A stretch of DNA of 64,000 bases, taken from Archivesica marissinica (lineage: Eukaryota; Mollusca; Bivalvia; Venerida; Vesicomyidae). The position numbers and the translations under genes were made by a program. The DNA lies in contig CM026403.1 in NCBI GenBank assembly GCA_014843695.1, forward strand, positions 72,866,152 through 72,930,151. Reading direction: 5' to 3'. Positions 23,046 to 38,900 of this stretch are shown piece by piece. Position 1 is the first letter of the stretch, and every line of letters begins with the position of its first letter. The notes under the pieces were generated by a model. The model saw only the letters and a program-made list of their open reading frames with translations, made no database searches and was not told the DNA's origin.

Positions 23046-26000
23046 AACGGTGCCACGGACTACAGGCAACGGTGCCACGGACTACAGGCAACGGTGACAC
23101 TGACTACATGCAACGGTGCCACTGACTACAGGCAACGGTGCCACTGACTATAGGCAACGGTGCCACGGACTACCGGCATCGGTGCCACAGACTTCAGGCA
23201 ACGGTGCCGCGGACTACAGGCAACGGTGCCACGGACAACAGGCAAGGGTGCCACGGACAACAGGCAAGGGTGCCACGTACAACAGGCAAGGGTGCCGCAA
23301 CGGTGACACGGACAACAGGCAAGGGTGACACGGACAACAGGCAACGGTGCCACGGACTACAGGCAACGGTGCCACGGACTACAGGCAACGGTGACACGGA
23401 CTACAGGCAACGGTGCCACGGACAACAGGCAACGGTGCCACGGACTACAGGCAACGGTGCCACGGACTACAGGCAACGGTGCCACGCACTACATGCAACG
23501 GTGCCACGCACTACAGGAAACGGTGCCACGCACTACAGGCAACGGTGCCACGGACAACAGGCAACGGTGCCACGGACTACAGGCAACTGTGCCACGGACT
23601 ACAGGCAACGGTGCCAAGGACAACAGGCAACGGTGCCACGGACAACAGGCAACGGTGCCACGGACTACAGGCAACGATGCCACGGACAACATGCAACGGT
23701 GCCACGGACTACATGCAACGGTGCCACGGACAACAGGCAACGGTGCCACGGACAACAGGCAACGGTGCCACGGACAACAGGCAACGGTGCCACAGACTAC
23801 AGGCAAAGGTGCCACGGACTACAGGCAAAGGTGCCATTGACAACAGGCAACGGTGCCAAGGACAACATGCAACGGTGCCACGGACTACAGGCAACGGTGC
23901 CACGGACTACAGGCAACGGTGCCACGGACAACAGGCAACGGTGCCACGGACTACAGGCAACGGTGCCACGGACTACAGGCAACGGTGCCACGGACTACAG
24001 GCAACGGTGCCACGGACAACAGGCAACGGTGCCACGGACAACAGGCAACGGTGCCACGGACTACAGGCAACGGTGCCACGGACAACAGGCAACGGTGCCA
24101 CGGACTACAGGCAACGGTGCCACGGACTACAGGCAACGGTGCCACATACTACAGGCAACGGTGCCACGGACTACAGGCAACGGTGCCACGGACTACAGGC
24201 AACGGTGCCACGGACTACAGGCAACGGTGCCACGGACTACAGGCAACGGTGCCACGGACTACAGGCAACGGTGCCACGGACTACAGGCAACGGTGCCACG
24301 GACAACAGGCAACGGTGCCACGGACAACAGGCAACGGTGCCACGGACTACAGGCAACGGTGCCACGGACAACATGCAACGGTGCCACGGACTACATGCAA
24401 CGGTGCCACGGACAACAGGCAACGGTGCCACGGACAACAGGCAACGGTGCCACGGACTACAGGCAACGGTGCCACGGACTACAGGCAACGGTGCCACAGA
24501 CTCAGGCAACGGTGCCACGGACTACAGGCAACGGTGCCACGGACAACAGGCAACGGTGCCACGGACAACAGGCAACGGTGCCACGACAACAGGCAAGGTG
24601 CCGCAAGGTGACACGGAAACAGGCAACACGGACAACAGGCAACGGTGCCACGGACTACAGGCAACGGTGCCACGGACTACAGGCAACGGTGCCACGGACT
24701 ACAGGCAACGGTGCCACGGACAACAGGCAACGGTGCCACGGACAACGGTGCCACGGACTACAGGCAACGGTGCCACGGACAACAGGCAACGGTGCCACGG
24801 ACTACAGGCAACGGTGCCACGGACTACAGGCAACGGTGCCACGGACAGGTGCCACGACTACAGGCAACGGTGCCACGGACTACAGGCAACGGTGCCACGG
24901 ACTACAGGCAACGGTGCCACGGACTACAGGCAACGGTGCCACGGACTACAGGCAACGGTGCCACGGACAACAGGCAACGGTGCCACGGACAACAGGCAAC
25001 GGTGCCACGGACAACAGGCAACGGTGCCACGGACTACAGGCAACGGTGCCACGGACAACAGGCAACGGTGCCACGGACAACAGCAACGGTGCCACGGACT
25101 ACAGGCAACGGTGCCACTGACTACAGGCAACGGTGCCACGGACTACCGGCATCGGTGCCACAGACTTCAGGCAACGGTGCCGCGGACTACAGGCAACGGT
25201 GCCACGGACAACAGGCAAGGGTGCCACGGACAACAGGCAAGGGTGCCACGTACAACAGGCAAGGGTGCCGCAAGGGTGACACGGACAACAGGCAAGGGTG
25301 ACACGGACAACAGGCAACGGTGCCACGGACTACAGGCAACGGTGCCACGGACAACAGGCAACGGTGCCACGGACAACAGGCAACGGTGCCACGGACAACA
25401 GGCATCGGTGCCACGGACAACAGGCAACAGTGCCACGGACTACAGGCAACCACCTCTGCCTTGTCACATGACTAGTGAAAGACAAATTTACCAGGCAACG
25501 GTGCCACAGACTACAGGCAACGGTGCCACTGACTACAGGCAACGGTGCCACTGACTACAGGCAACGGTGCCACTGACTAAAGGCAATGGTGCCACGGACT
25601 ACCGGCATCGGTGCCACATATTTCAGGCAACGGTGCCGCGGACTACAGGCAACGGTGCCACGGACAACAGGCAAGGGTGCCACGGACAACAGGCAAGGGT
25701 GCCACGTACAACAGGCAAGGGTGACACGGACAACAGGCAAGGGTGACACAGACAACAGGCAACGGTGCCATGGACTACAGGCAATGGTGCCACGGACTAC
25801 AGGCAACGGTGACACAGACTACAGGCAACGGTGCCATGGACAACAGGCAACGGTGCCACGGACTACAGGCAACGGTGCCACGGACTACAGGCAACGGTGC
25901 CACGCACTACATGCAACGGTGCCACGCACTACAGGAAACGGTGCCACGCACTACAGGCAACGGTGCCACGGACAACAGGCAACGGTGCCACGGACTACAG

Positions 26001-29000
26001 GCAACGGTGCCACGGACTACAGGCAACGGTACCAAGGACAACAGGCAACGGTGCCACGGACAACAGGCAACGGTGCCACGGACTACAGGCAACGATGCCA
26101 CGGAAAACATGCAACGGTGCCACGGACTACATGCAACGGTGCCACGGACAACAGGCAACGGTGCCACGGACAACAGGCAACGGTGCCACTGACTACATGC
26201 AACGGTGCCACGGACTACCGGCATCGGTGCCACAGACTTCAGGCAACGGTGCCGCGGACTACAGGCAACGGTGCCACGGACAACAGGCAAGGGTGCCACG
26301 GACAACAGGCAAGGGTGCCACGTACAACAGGCAAGGGTGCCGCAACGGTGACACGGACAACAGGCAAGGGTGACACGGACAACAGGCAACGGTGCCACGG
26401 ACTACAGGCAACGGTGCCACGGACTACAGGCAACGGTGACACGGACTACAGGCAACGGTGCCACGGACAACAGGCAACGGTGCCACGGACTACAGGCAAC
26501 GGTGCCACGGACTACAGGCAACGGTGCCACGCACTACATGCAACGGTGCCACGCACTACAGGAAACGGTGCCACGCACTACAGGCAACGGTGCCACGGAC
26601 AACAGGCAACGGTGCCACGGACTACAGGCAACTGTGCCACGGACTACAGGCAACGGTGCCAAGGACAACAGGCAACGGTGCCACGGACAACAGGCAACGG
26701 TGCCACGGACTACAGGCAACGATGCCACGGACAACATGCAACGGTGCCACGGACTACATGCAACGGTGCCACGGACAACAGGCAACGGTGCCACGGACAA
26801 CAGGCAACGGTGCCACGGACAACAGGCAACGGTGCCACAGACTACAGGCAAAGGTGCCACGGACTACAGGCAAAGGTGCCATTGACAACAGGCAACGGTG
26901 CCAAGGACAACATGCAACGGTGCCACGGACTACAGGCAACGGTGCCACGGACTACAGGCAACGGTGCCACGGACTACAGGCAACGGTGCCACGGACTACA
27001 GGCAACGGTGCCACGGACTACAGGCAACGGTGCCACGGACTACATGCAACGGTGCCACGGACTACAGGCAACGGTGCCAAGGACAACAGGCAACGGTGCC
27101 ACGGACAACAGGCAACGGTGCCACGGACTACAGGCAACGGTGCCACGGACTACAGGCAACGATGCCACGGACAACATGCAACGGTGCCACGGACTACATG
27201 CAACGGTGCCACGGACAACAGGCAACGGTGCCACGGACAACAGGCAACGGTGCCACTGACTACATGCAACGGTGCCACTGACTACAGGCAACGGTGCCAC
27301 TGACTATAGGCAACGGTGCCACGGACTACCGGCATCGGTGCCACAGACTTCAGGCAACGGTGCCGCGGACTACAGGCAACGGTGCCACGGACAACAGGCA
27401 AGGGTGCCACGGACAACAGGCAAGGGTGCCACGTACAACAGGCAAGGGTGCCGCAAGGTGACACGGACAACAGGCAAGGGTGACACGGACAACAGGCAAC
27501 GGTGCCACGGACTACAGGCAACGGTGCCACGGACTACAGGCAACGGTGCCACGGACTACAGGCAACGGTGCCACGGACAACAGGCAACGGTGCCACGGAC
27601 TACAGGCAACGGTGCCACGGACTACAGGCAACGGTGCCACGCACTACATGCAACGGTGCCACGCACTACAGGCAACGGTGCCACGGACTACAGGCAACGG
27701 TGCCACGGACAACAGGCAACGGTGCCACGGACTACAGGCAACGGTGCCACGGACTACAGGCAACGGTGCCACGGACAACAGGCAACGGTGCCACGGACTA
27801 CAGGCAACGGTGCCACGGACAACATGCAACGGTGACACGGACTACAGGCAACGGTGCCACGGACTACAGGCAACGGTGCCACATATTACAGGCAACGGTG
27901 CCACGGATTACAGGCAACGGTGCCACGGACTACAGGCAACGGTGCCACGGATTTCAGGCAACGGTGCCACTGACTACAGGCAACGGTGCCACGGACTACA
28001 GGCAACGGTGCCACGGACAACAGGCAACGGTGCCACGGACAACAGGCAACGGTGCCACGGACAACAGACAACCATGCCACGGACAACATGCAACGGTGCC
28101 ACGGACTACATGCAACGGTGCCACGGACAACAGGCAACGGTGCCACGGACAACAGGCAACGGTGCCACGGACAACAGACAACGGTGCCACGGACTACAGG
28201 CAACGATGCCACGGACTACAGGCAACGGACAACAGGCAACGGTGCCAAGGACAACATGCAACGGTGCCATGGACTACAGGCAACGGTGCCACGGACTACA
28301 GGCAACGGTGCCACGCACTACATGCAACGGTACCACGGACTACAGGCAACGGTGCCAAGGACAACAGGCAACGGTGCCACGGACAACATGCAACGGTGCC
28401 ACGGACTACAGGCAACGGTGCCATGGACTACAGGCAACATTGCCACAGATTACAGGCAACGGTGCCATGGACAACAGGCAACGGTGCCACGGACTACATG
28501 CAACGGTGCCACGGACAACAGGCAACGGTGCCACGGACTACAGGCAACGGTGCCACGGACTACAGGCAACGGTGCCACATATTACAGGCAACGGTGCCAC
28601 GGACTACAGGCAGTGGTGCCACGGAATACAGGCAACGGTGCCACGGACTTCAGGCAACGGTGCCACGGACTACAGACAACGGTGCCACGGACTACAGGCA
28701 ACGGTGCCACGGACTACAGGCAACGGTGCCAAGGACAACAGGCAACGGTGCCACGGACAACAGGCAACGGTGCCACGGACTACAGGCAACGGTGCCACTG
28801 ACTACAGGCAACGGTGCCACTGACAATAGGCAACGGTGCCACGGACTACCGGCATCGGTGCCACAGACTTCAGGCAACGGTGCCGCGGACTACAGGCAAC
28901 GGTGCAACGGACAACAGGCAAGGGTGCCACGGACAACAGGCAAGGGTGCCAAGTACAACAGGCAAGGGTGCCGCAAGGGTGACACGGACAACAGGCAAGG

Positions 29001-31940
29001 GTGACACGGACAACAGGCAACGGTGCCACGGACTACAGGCAACGGTGCCACGGACTACAGGCAACGGTGACACGGACTACAGGCAACGGTGCCACGGACA
29101 ACAGGCAACGGTGCCACGGACTACAGGCAACGGTGCCACGCACTACATGCAACGGTGCCACGCACTACAGGAAACGGTGACACGCACTACAGGCAACGGT
29201 GCCACGGACAACAGGCAACGGTGCCACGGACTACAGGCAACTGTGCCACTGACTACAGGCAACGGTGCCAAGGACAACAGGCAACGGTGCCACGGACAAC
29301 AGGCAATGGTGCCACGGACAACAGGCAACGGTGCCACTGACTACATGCAACGGTGCCATTGACTACATGCAACGGTGCCACTGACTATAGGCAACGGTGC
29401 CACGGACTACCGGCATCGGTGCCACAGACTTCAGGCAACGGTGCCGCGGACTACAGGCAACGGTGCAACGGACAACAGGCAAGGGTGCCACGGACAACAG
29501 GCAAGGGTGCCAAGTACAACAGGCAAGGGTGCCGCAAGGGTGACACGGACAACAGGCAAGGGTGACACGGACAACAGGCAACGGTGCCACGGACTACAGG
29601 CAACGGTGCCACGGACTACAGGCAACGGTGCCACGGACAACAGGCAACGGTGCCACGGACAACAGGCAACGGTGCCACGCATACAGGCAACGGTGCCACG
29701 CACTACAGGCAACGGTGCACGCACTACAGGCAACGGTGCCACGGACAACAGGCAACGGTGCCACGGACTACAGGCAACGGTGCCACGGACTACAGGCAAC
29801 GGTGCCACGGACTACAGGCAACGGTGCCACGGACAACAGGCAACGGTGCCACGGACAACAGGCAACGGTGCCACGGACTACAGGCAACGGTGCCACGGAC
29901 AACAGGCAACGGTGCCACGGACTACAGGCAACGGTGCCACGGACAACAGGCAACGGTGCCACGGACAACAGGCAACGGTGCCACGGACAACAGGCAACGG
30001 TGCCACACCCAGGACTACAGGCAACGGCCACAACAGGCAACGGTGCCACGGACAACATGCAACGGTGCCACGGACTACAGGCAACGGTGCCACGGACTAC
30101 AGGCAACGGTGCCACGGACTACAGGCAACGGTGCCACGGACTACAGGCAACGGTGCCACGGACAACAGGCAACGGTGCCACGGACAACAGGCAACGGTGC
30201 CACGGACTACAGGCAACGGTGCCACGGACACAGGCAACTGCCACGATACAGGCAACGGTGCCACGGACAACATGCAACGGTGCCACGGACTACATGCAAC
30301 GGTGCCACGGACAACAGGCAACGGTGCCACGGACAACAGGCAATGGTGCCACAGACTACAGGCAAAGGTGCCACGGACTACAGGCAAAGGTGCCATTGAC
30401 AACAGGCAACGGTGCCAAGGACAACATGCAACGGTGCCACGGACTACATGCAACGGTGCCACGGACAACAGGCAACGGTGCCACGGACAACAGGCAACGG
30501 TGCCACTGACTACATGCAACGGTGCCACTGACTACAGGCAACGGTGCCACTGACTATAGGCAACCGTGCCACGGACTACCGGCATCGGTGCCACAGACTT
30601 CAGGCAACGGTGCCGCGGACTACAGGCAACGGTGCCACGGACAACAGGCAAGGGTGCCACGGACAACAGGCAAGGGTGCCACGTACAACAGGCAAGGGTG
30701 CCGCAACGGTGACACGGACAACAGGCAAGGGTGACACGGACAACAGGCAATGGTGCCACGGACTACAGGCAACGGTGCCACGGACTACAGGCAACGATGC
30801 CACGGACAACATGCAACGGTGCCACGGACTACAGGCAACGGTGCCACGGACAACAGGCAACGGTGCCACGGACAACAGGCAACGGTGCCACGGACAACAG
30901 GCAACGGTGCCACAGACTACAGGCAAAGGTGCCACGGACTACAGGCAAAGGTGCCATTGACAACAGGCAACGGTGCCAAGGACAACATGCAACGGTGCCA
31001 CGGACTACAGGCAACGGTGCCACGGACTACAGGCAACGGTGCCACATATTACAGGCAACGGTGCCACGGACTACAGGCAACGATGCCACGGACAACATGC
31101 AACGGTGCCACGGACTACATGCAACGGTGCCACGGACAACAGGCAACGGTGCCACGGACAACAGGCAACGGTGCCACGGACTACAGGCAACGGTGCCACG
31201 GACAACATGCAACGGTGCCACGGACTACAGGCAACGGTGCCACGGACTACAGGCAACGGTGCCACAGATTACAGGCAACGGTGCCACGGATTACAGGCAA
31301 CGGTGCCACGGACTACAGGCAACGGTGCCACGGATTACAGGCAACGGTGCCACTGACTACAGGCAACGGTGCCACGGACTACAGGCAACGGTGCCACGGA
31401 CAACAGGCAACGGTGCCACGGACAACAGGCAACGGTGCCACGGACAACAGACAACCATGCCACGGACAACATGCAACGGTGCCACGGACTACATGCAACG
31501 GTGCCACGGACAACAGGCAACGGTGCCACGGACAACAGGCAACGGTGCCACGGACAACAGAAACGGTGCCACGGACTACAGGCAACGATGCCACGGACTA
31601 CAGGCAACGGACAACAGGCAACGGTGCCAAGGACAACATGCAACTGTGCCATGGACTACAGGCAACGGTGCCACGGACTACAGGCAACGGTGCCACGACT
31701 ACATGCAACGGTACCACGGACTACAGGCAACGGTGCCAAGGACAACAGGCAACGGTGCCACGGACAACATGCAACGGTGCCACGGACTACAGGCAACGGT
31801 GCCATGGACTACAGGCAACATTGCCACAGATTACAGGCAACGGTGCCATGGACAACAGGCAACGGTGCCACGGACTACATGCAACGGTGCCACGGACAAC
31901 AGGCAACGGTGCCACGGACTACAGGCAACGGTGCCACGGA
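23046..31940 (+). repeat. 22-bp satellite, about 400 units, truncated by a gap
   Basis: Unit GGTGCCACGGACTACAGGCA plus AC, with GACAAC, GTGACAC and CATGC variants. A variant cassette (GGACTACCGGCATCGGTGCC, then ACAGACTTCAGG, then GCCGCGGAC and several GCAAGGGTGCC units) recurs at about 23172, 25145, 25601, 26217, 27328, 28848, 29409 and 30578. Blocks are duplicated at long range: about 23194-23840 recurs at +3045 bases. The unit has no stop codon in several frames, so frames of hundreds of codons exist on both strands. They are by-products. GC content is much higher than in the flanks. Confidence 0.94.
25451..25491. other. 41-bp unique interruption in the 22-bp satellite
   Basis: Between CTACAGGCAAC and CAGGCAACGG lies CACCTCTGCCTTGTCACATG followed by ACTAGTGAAAGACAAATTTAC, which does not resemble the unit. 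No flanking duplication is evident. The origin is unknown. Confidence 0.7.
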
Positions 31941-32940
31941 NNNNNNNNNNNNNNNNNNNNNNNNNNNNNNNNNNNNNNNNNNNNNNNNNNNNNNNNNNNN
32001 NNNNNNNNNNNNNNNNNNNNNNNNNNNNNNNNNNNNNNNNNNNNNNNNNNNNNNNNNNNNNNNNNNNNNNNNNNNNNNNNNNNNNNNNNNNNNNNNNNNN
32101 NNNNNNNNNNNNNNNNNNNNNNNNNNNNNNNNNNNNNNNNNNNNNNNNNNNNNNNNNNNNNNNNNNNNNNNNNNNNNNNNNNNNNNNNNNNNNNNNNNNN
32201 NNNNNNNNNNNNNNNNNNNNNNNNNNNNNNNNNNNNNNNNNNNNNNNNNNNNNNNNNNNNNNNNNNNNNNNNNNNNNNNNNNNNNNNNNNNNNNNNNNNN
32301 NNNNNNNNNNNNNNNNNNNNNNNNNNNNNNNNNNNNNNNNNNNNNNNNNNNNNNNNNNNNNNNNNNNNNNNNNNNNNNNNNNNNNNNNNNNNNNNNNNNN
32401 NNNNNNNNNNNNNNNNNNNNNNNNNNNNNNNNNNNNNNNNNNNNNNNNNNNNNNNNNNNNNNNNNNNNNNNNNNNNNNNNNNNNNNNNNNNNNNNNNNNN
32501 NNNNNNNNNNNNNNNNNNNNNNNNNNNNNNNNNNNNNNNNNNNNNNNNNNNNNNNNNNNNNNNNNNNNNNNNNNNNNNNNNNNNNNNNNNNNNNNNNNNN
32601 NNNNNNNNNNNNNNNNNNNNNNNNNNNNNNNNNNNNNNNNNNNNNNNNNNNNNNNNNNNNNNNNNNNNNNNNNNNNNNNNNNNNNNNNNNNNNNNNNNNN
32701 NNNNNNNNNNNNNNNNNNNNNNNNNNNNNNNNNNNNNNNNNNNNNNNNNNNNNNNNNNNNNNNNNNNNNNNNNNNNNNNNNNNNNNNNNNNNNNNNNNNN
32801 NNNNNNNNNNNNNNNNNNNNNNNNNNNNNNNNNNNNNNNNNNNNNNNNNNNNNNNNNNNNNNNNNNNNNNNNNNNNNNNNNNNNNNNNNNNNNNNNNNNN
32901 NNNNNNNNNNNNNNNNNNNNNNNNNNNNNNNNNNNNNNNN
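31941..32940. other. Assembly gap, exactly 1000 N
   Basis: A conventional fixed-size gap between the 22-bp and 18-bp satellites. The true distance, and whether these arrays really adjoin, is unknown. Confidence 0.99.
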
Positions 32941-35900
32941 ACATGATGGTATATATTCCTGTGATGGTATATATTCACATGATGGTATATATTCACATGA
33001 TGGTATATATTCACAAGATGGTATATATTCCTGTAATGGTATATATTCACATGATGGTATATATTCCCATGATACAAGATGGTATATATTCACAAGATGG
33101 TATATATTCCCATGATACATGATGGTATATATTCACATGATGGTATATATTCACAAGATGGTATATATTCCTGTGATGGTATATATTCACATGATGGTAT
33201 ATGTTCACATGATGGTATATATTCACAAGATGGTATATATTCCTGTGATGGTATATATTCACATGATGGTATATATTCCTGTGATGGTATATATTCCTGT
33301 GATGGTATATATTCACATGATGGTATATATTCCTGTGATGGTATATATTCCAATGATGGTATATATTCACAAGATGGTATATATTCACAAGATGGTATAT
33401 ATTCCCATGATGGTATATATTCCCATGATGGTATATATTCACAAGATGGTATATATTCACATGATGGTATATATTCACATGATACATGATGGTATATATT
33501 CACATGATGGTATATATTCCTGTGATGGTATATATTCCCATGATGGTATATATTCACAAGATGGTATATATTCACAAGATGGTATATATTCACATGATGG
33601 TATATATTCACAAGATGGTATATATTCACATGATGGTATATATTCACAAGATGGTATATATTCACAAGATGGTATATATTGTGGTATATATTCACAAGAT
33701 GGTATATATTCCCATGATGGTATATATTCACAAGATGGTATATATTCACAAGATGGTATATATTCACAAGATGGTATATATTCGGTATATATTCACATGA
33801 TGGTATATATTCCTGTGATGGTATATATTCCTGTGATGGTATATATTCACAAGATGGTATATATTCACAAGATGGTATATATTCACAAGATGGTATATAT
33901 TGTGGTATATATTCACAAGATGGTATATATTCCCATGATGGTATATATTCACAAGATGGTATATATTCACAAGATGGTATATATTCACAAGATGGTATAT
34001 ATTCGGTATATATTCACATGATGGTATATATTCCTGTGATGGTATATATTCCTGTGATGGTATATATTCCTGTGATGGTATATATTCACAAGATGGTATA
34101 TATTCACAAGATGGTATATATTCCTGTGATGGTATATATTCACAAGATGGTATATATTTACATGATGGTATATATTCACAAGATGGTATATATTCGGTAT
34201 ATATTCACATGATGGTATATATTCCTGTGATGGTATATATTCCTGTGATGGTATATATTCACAAGATGGTATATATTCACAAGATGGTATATATTCGGTA
34301 TATATTCACATGATGGTATATATTCCTGTGATGGTATATATTCACATGATGGTATATATTCACATGATGGTATATATTCACAAGATGGTATATATTCACA
34401 AGATGGTATATATTCACATGATGGTATATATTCCTGTGATGGTATATATTCACAAGATGGTATATATTCCCATGATGGTATATATTCCTGTGATGGTATA
34501 TATTCACAAGATGGTATATATTCACATGATGGTATATATTCATGTGATGGTATATATTCCTGTGATGGTATATATTCACAAGATGGTATATATTCACAAG
34601 ATGGTATATATTCACATGATGGTATATATTCCTGTGATGGTATATATTCCTGTGATGGTATATATTCCTGTGATGGTATATATTCACAAGATGGTATATA
34701 TTCACATGATGGTATATATTCATGTGATGGTATATATTCCTGTGATGGTATATATTCACAAGATGGTATATATTCACATGATGGTATATATTCCTGTGAT
34801 GGTATATATTCCCATGATGGTATATATTCCTGTGATGGTATATATTCACAAGATGGTATATATTCACATGATGGTATATATTCCTGTGATGGTATATATT
34901 CACAAGATGGTATATATTCACATGATGGTATATATTCCTGTGATGGTATATATTCCTGTGATGGTATATATTCACAAGATGGTATATATTCACAAGATGG
35001 TATATATTCGGTATATATTCACATGATGGTATATATTCCTGTGATGGTATATATTCCAGTGATGGTATATATTCACATGATGGTATATATTCACAAGATG
35101 GTATATATTCACATGATGGTATATATTCCTGTGATGGTATATATTCACAAGATGGTATATATTCACATGATGGTATATATTCCTGTGATGGTATATATTC
35201 ACATGATGGTATATATTCCAGTGATGGTATATATTCACAAGATGGTATATATTCACAAGATGGTATATATTCACAAGATGGTATATATTCACATGATGGT
35301 ATATATTCCTGTGATGGTATATATTCCTTTGATGGTATATATTCCTGTGATGGTATATATTCACAAGATGGTATATATTCACATGATGGTATATATTCAT
35401 GTGATGGTATATATTCCTGTGATGGTATATATTCACAAGATGGTATATATTCACATGATGGTATATATTCCTGTGATGGTATATATTCCCATGATGGTAT
35501 ATATTCCTGTGATGGTATATATTCACAAGATGGTATATATTCACAAGATGGTATATATTCACATGATGGTATATATTCCTGTGATGGTATATATTCCTGT
35601 GATGGTATATATTCCTGTGATGGTATATATTCCTGTGATGGTATATATTCACATGATGGTATATATTCCTGTGATGGTATATATTCCTGTGATGGTATAT
35701 ATTCACATGATGGTATATATTCCTGTGATGGTATATATTCCCATGATGGTATATATTCACATGATGGTATATATTCCTGTGATGGTATATATTCACATGA
35801 TGGTATATATTCACATGATGGTATATATTCCCATGATGGTATATATTCACATGATGGTATATATTCACATGATGGTATATATTCCCATGATGGTATATAT

Positions 35901-38900
35901 TCACATGATGGTATATATTCACATGATGGTATATATTCCTGTGATGGTATATATTCCTGTGATGGTATATATTCCTGTGATGGTATATATTCACATGATG
36001 GTATATATTCCCGTGATGGTATATATTCCCATGATGGTATATATTCACATGATGGTATATATTCACAAGATGGTATATATTCCTGTGATGGTATATATTC
36101 ACATGATGGTATATGTTCACATGATGGTATATATTCACATGATGGTATATATTCACAAGATGGTATATATTCCTGTGATGGTATATATTCACATGATGGT
36201 ATATATTCCTGTGATGGTATATATTCCCATGATGGTATATATTCACATGATGGTATATATTCCTGTGATGGTATATATTCCCATGATGGTATATATTCAC
36301 ATGATGGTATATATTCCTGTGATGGTATATATTCACAAGATGGTATATATTCCCATGATGGTATATATTCACATGATGGTATATATTCACATGATGGTAT
36401 ATATTCCTGTGATGGTATATATTCACATGATGGTATATATTCACATGATGGTATATATTCACAAGATGGTATATATTCCTGTAATGGTATATATTCACAT
36501 GATGGTATATATTCCCATGATACAAGATGGTATATATTCACAAGATGGTATATATTCCCATGATACATGATGGTATATATTCACATGATGGTATATATTC
36601 ACAAGATGGTATATATTCCTGTGATGGTATATATTCACATGATGGTATATGTTCACATGATGGTATATATTCACAAGATGGTATATATTCCTGTGATGGT
36701 ATATATTCACATGATGGTATATATTCCTGTGATGGTATATATTCCTGTGATGGTATATATTCACATGATGGTATATATTCCTGTGATGGTATATATTCCA
36801 ATGATGGTATATATTCACAAGATGGTATATATTCACAAGATGGTATATATTCCCATGATGGTATATATTCCCATGATGGTATATATTCACAAGATGGTAT
36901 ATATTCACATGATGGTATATATTCACATGATACATGATGGTATATATTCACATGATGGTATATATTCCTGTGATGGTATATATTCCCATGATGGTATATA
37001 TTCACAAGATGGTATATATTCACATGATGGTATATATTCCTGTGATGGTATATATTCACATGATGGTATATATTCACAAGATGGTATATATTCCTGTGAT
37101 GGTATATATTCACATGATGGTATATATTCCTGTGATGGTATATATTCACATGATGGTATATATTCACATGATGGTATATATTCACAAGATCGTATATATT
37201 CACAAGATGGTATATATTCACAAGATGGTATATATTCACATGATGGTATATATTCCCATGATGGTATATATTCCCATGATGGTATATATTCACAAGATGG
37301 TATATATTCACAAGATGGTATATATTCACAAGATGGTATATATTCACATGATGGTATATATTCACAAGATGGTATATATTCACATGATGGTATATATTCA
37401 CAAGATGGTATATATTCACATGATGGTATATATTCACAAGATGGTATATCTTGTGGTATATATTCACAAGATGGTATATATTCACATGATGGTATATATT
37501 CCTGTGATGGTATATATTCACATGATGGTATATATTCACAAGATGGTATATATTCCCATGATGGTATATATTCACAAGATGGTATATATTCACAAGATGG
37601 TATATATTCACAAGATGGTATATATTCACAAGATGGTATATATTCACAAGATGGTATATCTTCACAAGATGGTATATATTCACAAGATGGTATATATTCA
37701 CAAGATGGTATATCTTCACATGATGGTATATATTCACATGATGGTATATATTCACATGATGGTATATATTCACAAGATGGTATATATTCACAAGATGGTA
37801 TATATTCACATGATGGTATATATTCACAAGATGGTATATATTCACATGATGGTATATATTCACAAGATGGTATATATTCACAAGATGGTATATATTGTGG
37901 TATATATTCACAAGATGGTATATATTCCCATGATGGTATATATTCACAAGATGGTATATATTCACAAGATGGTATATATTCACAAGATGGTATATATTCG
38001 GTATATATTCACATGATGGTATATATTCCTGTGATGGTATATATTCCTGTGATGGTATATATTCACAAGATGGTATATATTCACAAGATGGTATATATTC
38101 ACAAGATGGTATATATTGTGGTATATATTCACAAGATGGTATATATTCCCATGATGGTATATATTCACAAGATGGTATATATTCACAAGATGGTATATAT
38201 TCACAAGATGGTATATATTCGGTATATATTCACATGATGGTATATATTCCTGTGATGGTATATATTCCTGTGATGGTATATATTCACAAGATGGTATATA
38301 TTCACAAGATGGTATATATTCACAAGATGGTATATATTCCTGTGATGGTATATATTCACAAGATGGTATATATTTACATGATGGTATATATTCACAAGAT
38401 GGTATATATTCGGTATATATTCACATGATGGTATATATTCCTGTGATGGTATATATTCCTGTGATGGTATATATTCACAAGATGGTATATATTCACAAGA
38501 TGGTATATATTCGGTATATATTCACATGATGGTATATATTCCTGTGATGGTATATATTCACATGATGGTATATATTCACATGATGGTATATATTCACAAG
38601 ATGGTATATATTCACAAGATGGTATATATTCACATGATGGTATATATTCCTGTGATGGTATATATTCACAAGATGGTATATATTCCCATGATGGTATATA
38701 TTCCTGTGATGGTATATATTCACAAGATGGTATATATTCACATGATGGTATATATTCATGTGATGGTATATATTCCTGTGATGGTATATATTCACAAGAT
38801 GGTATATATTCACAAGATGGTATATATTCACATGATGGTATATATTCCTGTGATGGTATATATTCCTGTGATGGTATATATTCCTGTGATGGTATATATT

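Noticed and set aside
23138..25120. Plus-strand frames of 500-790 codons with ATVPRTTGNGATD-type repeats, and minus-strand Cys-rich frames
   Set aside because: A stop-free 22-bp unit is read in successive frames (66 bases equals 22 codons). Three overlapping frames plus the opposite strand all stay open, so openness is not evidence of coding.
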